Assembly (NCBI RefSeq): GCF_002409645.1
Contig: NZ_DHNR01000019.1
Span: 306,431 to 342,037, forward strand
DNA from: Acetobacter sp. UBA5411
GTDB taxonomy: Bacteria; Pseudomonadota; Alphaproteobacteria; Acetobacterales; Acetobacteraceae
Length of the DNA stretch: 35,607 nt
Direction of reading: 5' to 3'
The notes beneath the pieces are model-generated. The model was not told where the DNA came from and made no database searches. It was given only the letters and a program-made list of their open reading frames with translations. Of the stretch, positions 32,943 through 35,607 are shown in pieces. Within the stretch, counting starts at the first letter, position 1. Each line of letters starts with the position of its first letter. A program made the translations under genes and the position numbers.

Positions 32943-33523
32943 TGACGCTCGTAGATCTTGATCACGTCGCCCGGCTTTACGTAATCCTGTGGCTTGATCT
33001 TGCCGACCACGCTTTCCTCACCCTCCTGCCGGATGACGTAAGCCCGGCTTTCGAGTGAGCGATAGGTAAAGCCACCGGCTGAAGCGACGGCGGTCAACAT
33101 GGTCATGCCGGGCTGATACGGATACTGGCCGGGACGTGCCACTTCACCAAGAACAGAGATCATCCGGTAAGCCGTGATCTCGACCGAGACCTTTGGATCA
33201 CGGAGCATACGCGAGTGTTCAAGCGCCTCTTTCACTTCATCGGCGAACTGCGTGGTCGTCAGGCCCGCAGCCTGTAAGCCGTCTGTCAGCGGGAAGGCCA
33301 CCTTGCCTGTACTATCCACACGGAAGTCGGATGTCAGCTGATCCTGCCCATAGGTGATGACGCGGATCTGGTCATCGACGCCGAGCGTGTAGGCGCCCGG
33401 ATCGTAGGGAGGGACGGGTTTCAGGTCGCCACCTTCTGCGCAGGCCGCCAAAGAAACGGCAATACTTCCCACGGCAACCAAAGTGCGCGTGCGGCGGAAG
33501 AGAGAAGAACACCCTGATGTCAT
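32936..33523 (-). CDS. Polysaccharide export lipoprotein, GumB/Wza type
   Basis: A 195-residue outer-membrane polysaccharide export protein. ATG 33523 gives a lipoprotein signal with lipobox LAAC, Cys28. The export domain follows: DPGAYTLGVDDQIRVITYGQ (about 38-57), DSTGKVAFPLTDGLQAAGLT, and SLBB-like VLGEVARPGQYPYQPGMTMLTAVASAGGFTYRS. It lacks the C-terminal membrane helix of E. coli Wza, as GumB does, and therefore needs a partner pore or PCP. It lies 79 bp downstream of the beta-barrel gene on the same strand. The gene appears complete. Name aceH/gumB homologue is possible but not proven. Confidence 0.92.
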   Translation of the reverse strand: MTSGCSSLFRRTRTLVAVGSIAVSLAACAEGGDLKPVPPYDPGAYTLGVDDQIRVITYGQDQLTSDFRVDSTGKVAFPLTDGLQAAGLTTTQFADEVKEALEHSRMLRDPKVSVEITAYRMISVLGEVARPGQYPYQPGMTMLTAVASAGGFTYRSLESRAYVIRQEGEESVVGKIKPQDYVKPGDVIKIYERHF

Positions 33524-33602
33524 GTTCTGAAAAATCCTGTCATTCAGAAAAGTGGCGCGATGAAGCGCTCCGTAAGCTTTGGAGCAGAAATGGTTGGCGT
33601 TG

Positions 33603-34871
33603 TTACAGGGCAAAGTGCACCCCCGCCATAACTACGTGAACCGGAAAGAGCGGGCCCATAAAGGCGCTCTGGCTGACGAAATCGTAGTTCAGCTCAAGAC
33701 TGAGGTGACGATTCAGATAGACATGCACACTCCCGCCGCCGCCATAGCTGCTCTGATTGTTGGCAAGCTGTCCGATGGGAGAGTGGTCAATCAGATAGGG
33801 AGAACTGGATGGATAATGCGCCTTACGCAGGCCAGCGTGCGCTTCGAACACGATGTTCCGTGAATAGGCATGCGTGATACTGAGCTGGGCGCTTGTATTG
33901 GTGTAGCCAACAATGCCTTCGAACGCGGCATCCTCAATGCCGTGACTGACTGTGGCCGATACGGTCGTGAGGCGCGTTGGCGTCCATTTGATAGAAGCCT
34001 CTGCAATGGGAGAGCTGATAGAGCCGTAAAGTGAGGAAGCAAAAATTCGTCGCTGGTAACCGATCAGCGCCCTGAACTGGAATGGACCGGCCTCATTCCA
34101 GCTATAGCCGCCCATCACAGCGAAGCCATTGGAGCTTCGGGCTGGAAGGTCCAGATTTCCGGTCTGATAATCGATCTGGGTTCCCTGAAGCAGAAGCAGC
34201 AGATGGCTGTTCTGCATCATTTGGTACCGGGCTGTCAGGTTCTCGTTGATGACAACACGATCCCGGTAACGCTGATCCTGATACGGGGAATTTCCCAGAA
34301 GCCTAGGCTTGCCGAACTGGTAATGCTGGATGGAGAATTCCGGCAGGAAGCTCAGCCGGCCGTGCGTATTAAGAAGGTAACTGACCCTGCCGTCATCGAG
34401 AGTGTAGGGAACCGGGCCAAGGATGAGCAGCGCACCCGACTCTGTCGGCATCTGAACCAGAGAAAGATGTGTAAAGGCGACGCCAAGTTCGTCCCGGCCG
34501 AAATGCTTGGTTCCGCCGACATTGGCGGTCCAGGTCGTCTGGTTCTGCAGGGAGCGGGTAGGGTAGCGCAGGTCGGAAACACTCACATCCGCATGGACCT
34601 GATCATTGCGATCAAGCAGATGTACTGCTCCGATATGGCCTCGTGTATTGATGACAGAGCTTTTACGGCCATGCTGAATCAGGTCAGCATTGCTGTCGTA
34701 ACCTACACGTTCATCGCCATCGAGATGAACGGTCAATGGTCCCGAATGGTAACCAAGGGGCTGGTAGGCACGGGTAGCCTTAACCTGTGCAGGCTCTTCA
34801 CTGAGTTCACCCGCTCCCGAACCGAGTGCTGGGAAATACGGCAAGCACCACGGACGTGCTGTCGTCTCCAA
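33603..34871 (-). pseudogene. Outer-membrane beta-barrel protein, 5' end missing
   Basis: The frame encodes about 420 residues of an outer-membrane beta-barrel of the kind found in polysaccharide operons (BBP2-like): alternating aromatic/polar strands such as RVGYDSNADLIQHG, SNGFAVMGGYSWNEAGPFQF and LSLELNYDFVSQ, ending VVMAGVHFAL. No signal peptide exists: the frame begins directly after a TGA (34872-34874) with TTG at 34871, and the first 30 residues (ARPWCLPYFPALGSG...) look unlike a barrel; resemblance begins near ATRAYQPLGYHSG (about 34,775). The first 60 or so bases overlap the antisense of the GumC-like fragment. So it is probably a truncated gene. If the TTG were used the protein would stay in the cytoplasm. 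It could be live only if an unusual start supplies export. Confidence 0.7.
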
Positions 34872-35607
34872 TCATCCAGCAGCTTCAGGCGCAGGAAGCC
34901 ATGCTGAACGCCCGTGTCGCCAGTCTCGCGAGTACGGCGGGAGACGCCAATCCGGAATTGCAGGCAGCGCGCGCTGCCGCAGCGCACGTCAGAGCCCAGA
35001 TCGGGCAGGTCACGTCGCAAATCACGACAAGCACTGACAAGGATCTTCGGAGTGCTGAACGGCGCGTTGCCGCCCTGACGGATGAAGTAACAAAGCTGCA
35101 GGAGCATGTTGGCCGGGAAAACGAGGCAAACGTCACCTTGCAGCAGCTGGAAAGTGAAGCGGCTGCCGCTCGTGCCGTTTATCAGGATTTCCTCGGTCGT
35201 TATGCTCAAACCTCGAGTGCAGCGGCTTTGCAGGAACCGGAGGCCGAACTGATCAGCCGCGCCGATCAGCCACTCGGCGTATCTGGACCGCCGCGTACCC
35301 AGTTCATGGCCATTGCCATTCTCTTTTCAGCGCTAGCCGGTGTCGGAGTGGCCATCGCGCAGGAGCGGATGCAGAAAGGTGTGAAAGAGGGTACGGAAAT
35401 CGATTCTGTTCCAGGCTTGTTTACCCTTGGAATGGTTCCGTCCTTTTCCCATTCACTTTCAGAGCTTTACCGCTCTTCACAGCCCTCGATCTATATAGAG
35501 TCCATTGAGGCCATAAGAACGATCCTGTCTTTTGGCCGCAGTCGTTTTCGGGCGAAAACGATTACCGTCACATCGTCCGGTCCGGAAGAAGGCAAGACGG
35601 TATTTGC
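34805..35607 (+). pseudogene. GumC/ExoP-type polysaccharide co-polymerase with BY-kinase domain, 5' end missing and cut at right edge
   Basis: Open frame from just after a TGA at 34802-34804 to the window edge (267 codons). Its order is: TTDVLSSPIIQQLQAQEA, a coiled coil (about 34,860-35,160), a G-rich GNVR segment AARAVYQDFLGRYAQ, a membrane helix MAIAILFSALAGVGVAIA (about 35,300-35,360), then a kinase domain reaching the Walker A TSSGPEEGKT at the edge. This matches the middle and C-terminal part of PCP-2a/BY-kinases that control exopolysaccharide chain length. The first membrane helix and Wzz domain, about 280 residues, are absent; the sequence upstream is the antisense of the barrel gene. 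Weak in-frame starts (GTG 34826, ATG 34901) exist but give an N-terminus without a membrane anchor. Confidence 0.75.

Noticed and set aside
34203..34907. 234-codon plus-strand frame spanning the broken junction
   Set aside because: It is antisense to the barrel frame and is not the missing half of the GumC-like protein; no Wzz-like sequence is in it.
1..35607. CRISPR arrays, insertion sequences, rRNA
   Set aside because: No regularly spaced direct repeats, transposase frames or rRNA-like sequence were seen.

Overview
The window is a chromosomal stretch from an alphaproteobacterium, most likely an acetic acid bacterium (Acetobacteraceae). The basis is GC-rich coding sequence, the gene order tmk-holB-metG-tatD-MBL hydrolase, an argH/lptM pair, a PrkA-YeaH-SpoVR cluster, and exopolysaccharide export genes of the GumB/GumC type. 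Genus is inferred from general resemblance only; no search was run. There is no rRNA, CRISPR array, transposase or integrase. Layout, left half: 1-2042 is the 5' two thirds of ileS on the minus strand. 2174-2991 is a minus-strand pair, a molbindin-like TOBE protein and a TlpA-like thioredoxin, whose start lies almost on top of the divergent argH start (2995). A 46-residue LptM/YifL-type lipoprotein overlaps the argH stop. About 4,590-7,425 is a clearly AT-richer block holding an acyltransferase-3 gene and a polytopic Wzy-like polymerase candidate; it ends at the 3' end of a minus-strand tRNA-Met(CAT). Then come an APC amino-acid permease and UppP on the minus strand, a lone MCE/MlaD gene on the plus strand, and a minus-strand pair of an ATP-grasp protein and a DedA protein. 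Layout, middle: 12,810-21,722 is all plus strand. It starts with a small protein carrying two glycosyltransferase-associated repeats, then three peptidoglycan genes (MltB-type transglycosylase, RlpA, D,D-carboxypeptidase), then tmk, holB, metG, tatD and a metallo-beta-lactamase-fold hydrolase, with several ATGA overlaps, ending in a hairpin terminator. After a 486-bp non-coding leader come prkA, yeaH and spoVR (22,209-27,016), closed by a 13-bp perfect hairpin that also serves the converging DUF2252 gene. Layout, right end: minus-strand DUF2252, alpha/beta hydrolase and quinone oxidoreductase genes; plus-strand sucC-sucD (with some malate-CoA ligase-like residues in the beta subunit); then a polysaccharide secretion locus. 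Its GumB-like lipoprotein gene is intact. The next two genes, a minus-strand outer-membrane beta-barrel gene and a plus-strand GumC/BY-kinase-type gene, both lack their 5' ends and meet head to head near 34,800-34,870. This looks like a deletion or rearrangement that removed the start of both genes, and it is the most unusual structure in the window. How it fits together: much of the window concerns the cell envelope, namely undecaprenyl phosphate recycling (UppP, possibly DedA), lipid asymmetry (MlaD), LPS assembly (LptM), peptidoglycan trimming and separation, and polysaccharide modification, polymerisation and export. These are interleaved with housekeeping translation and replication genes and a stationary-phase/stress cluster.
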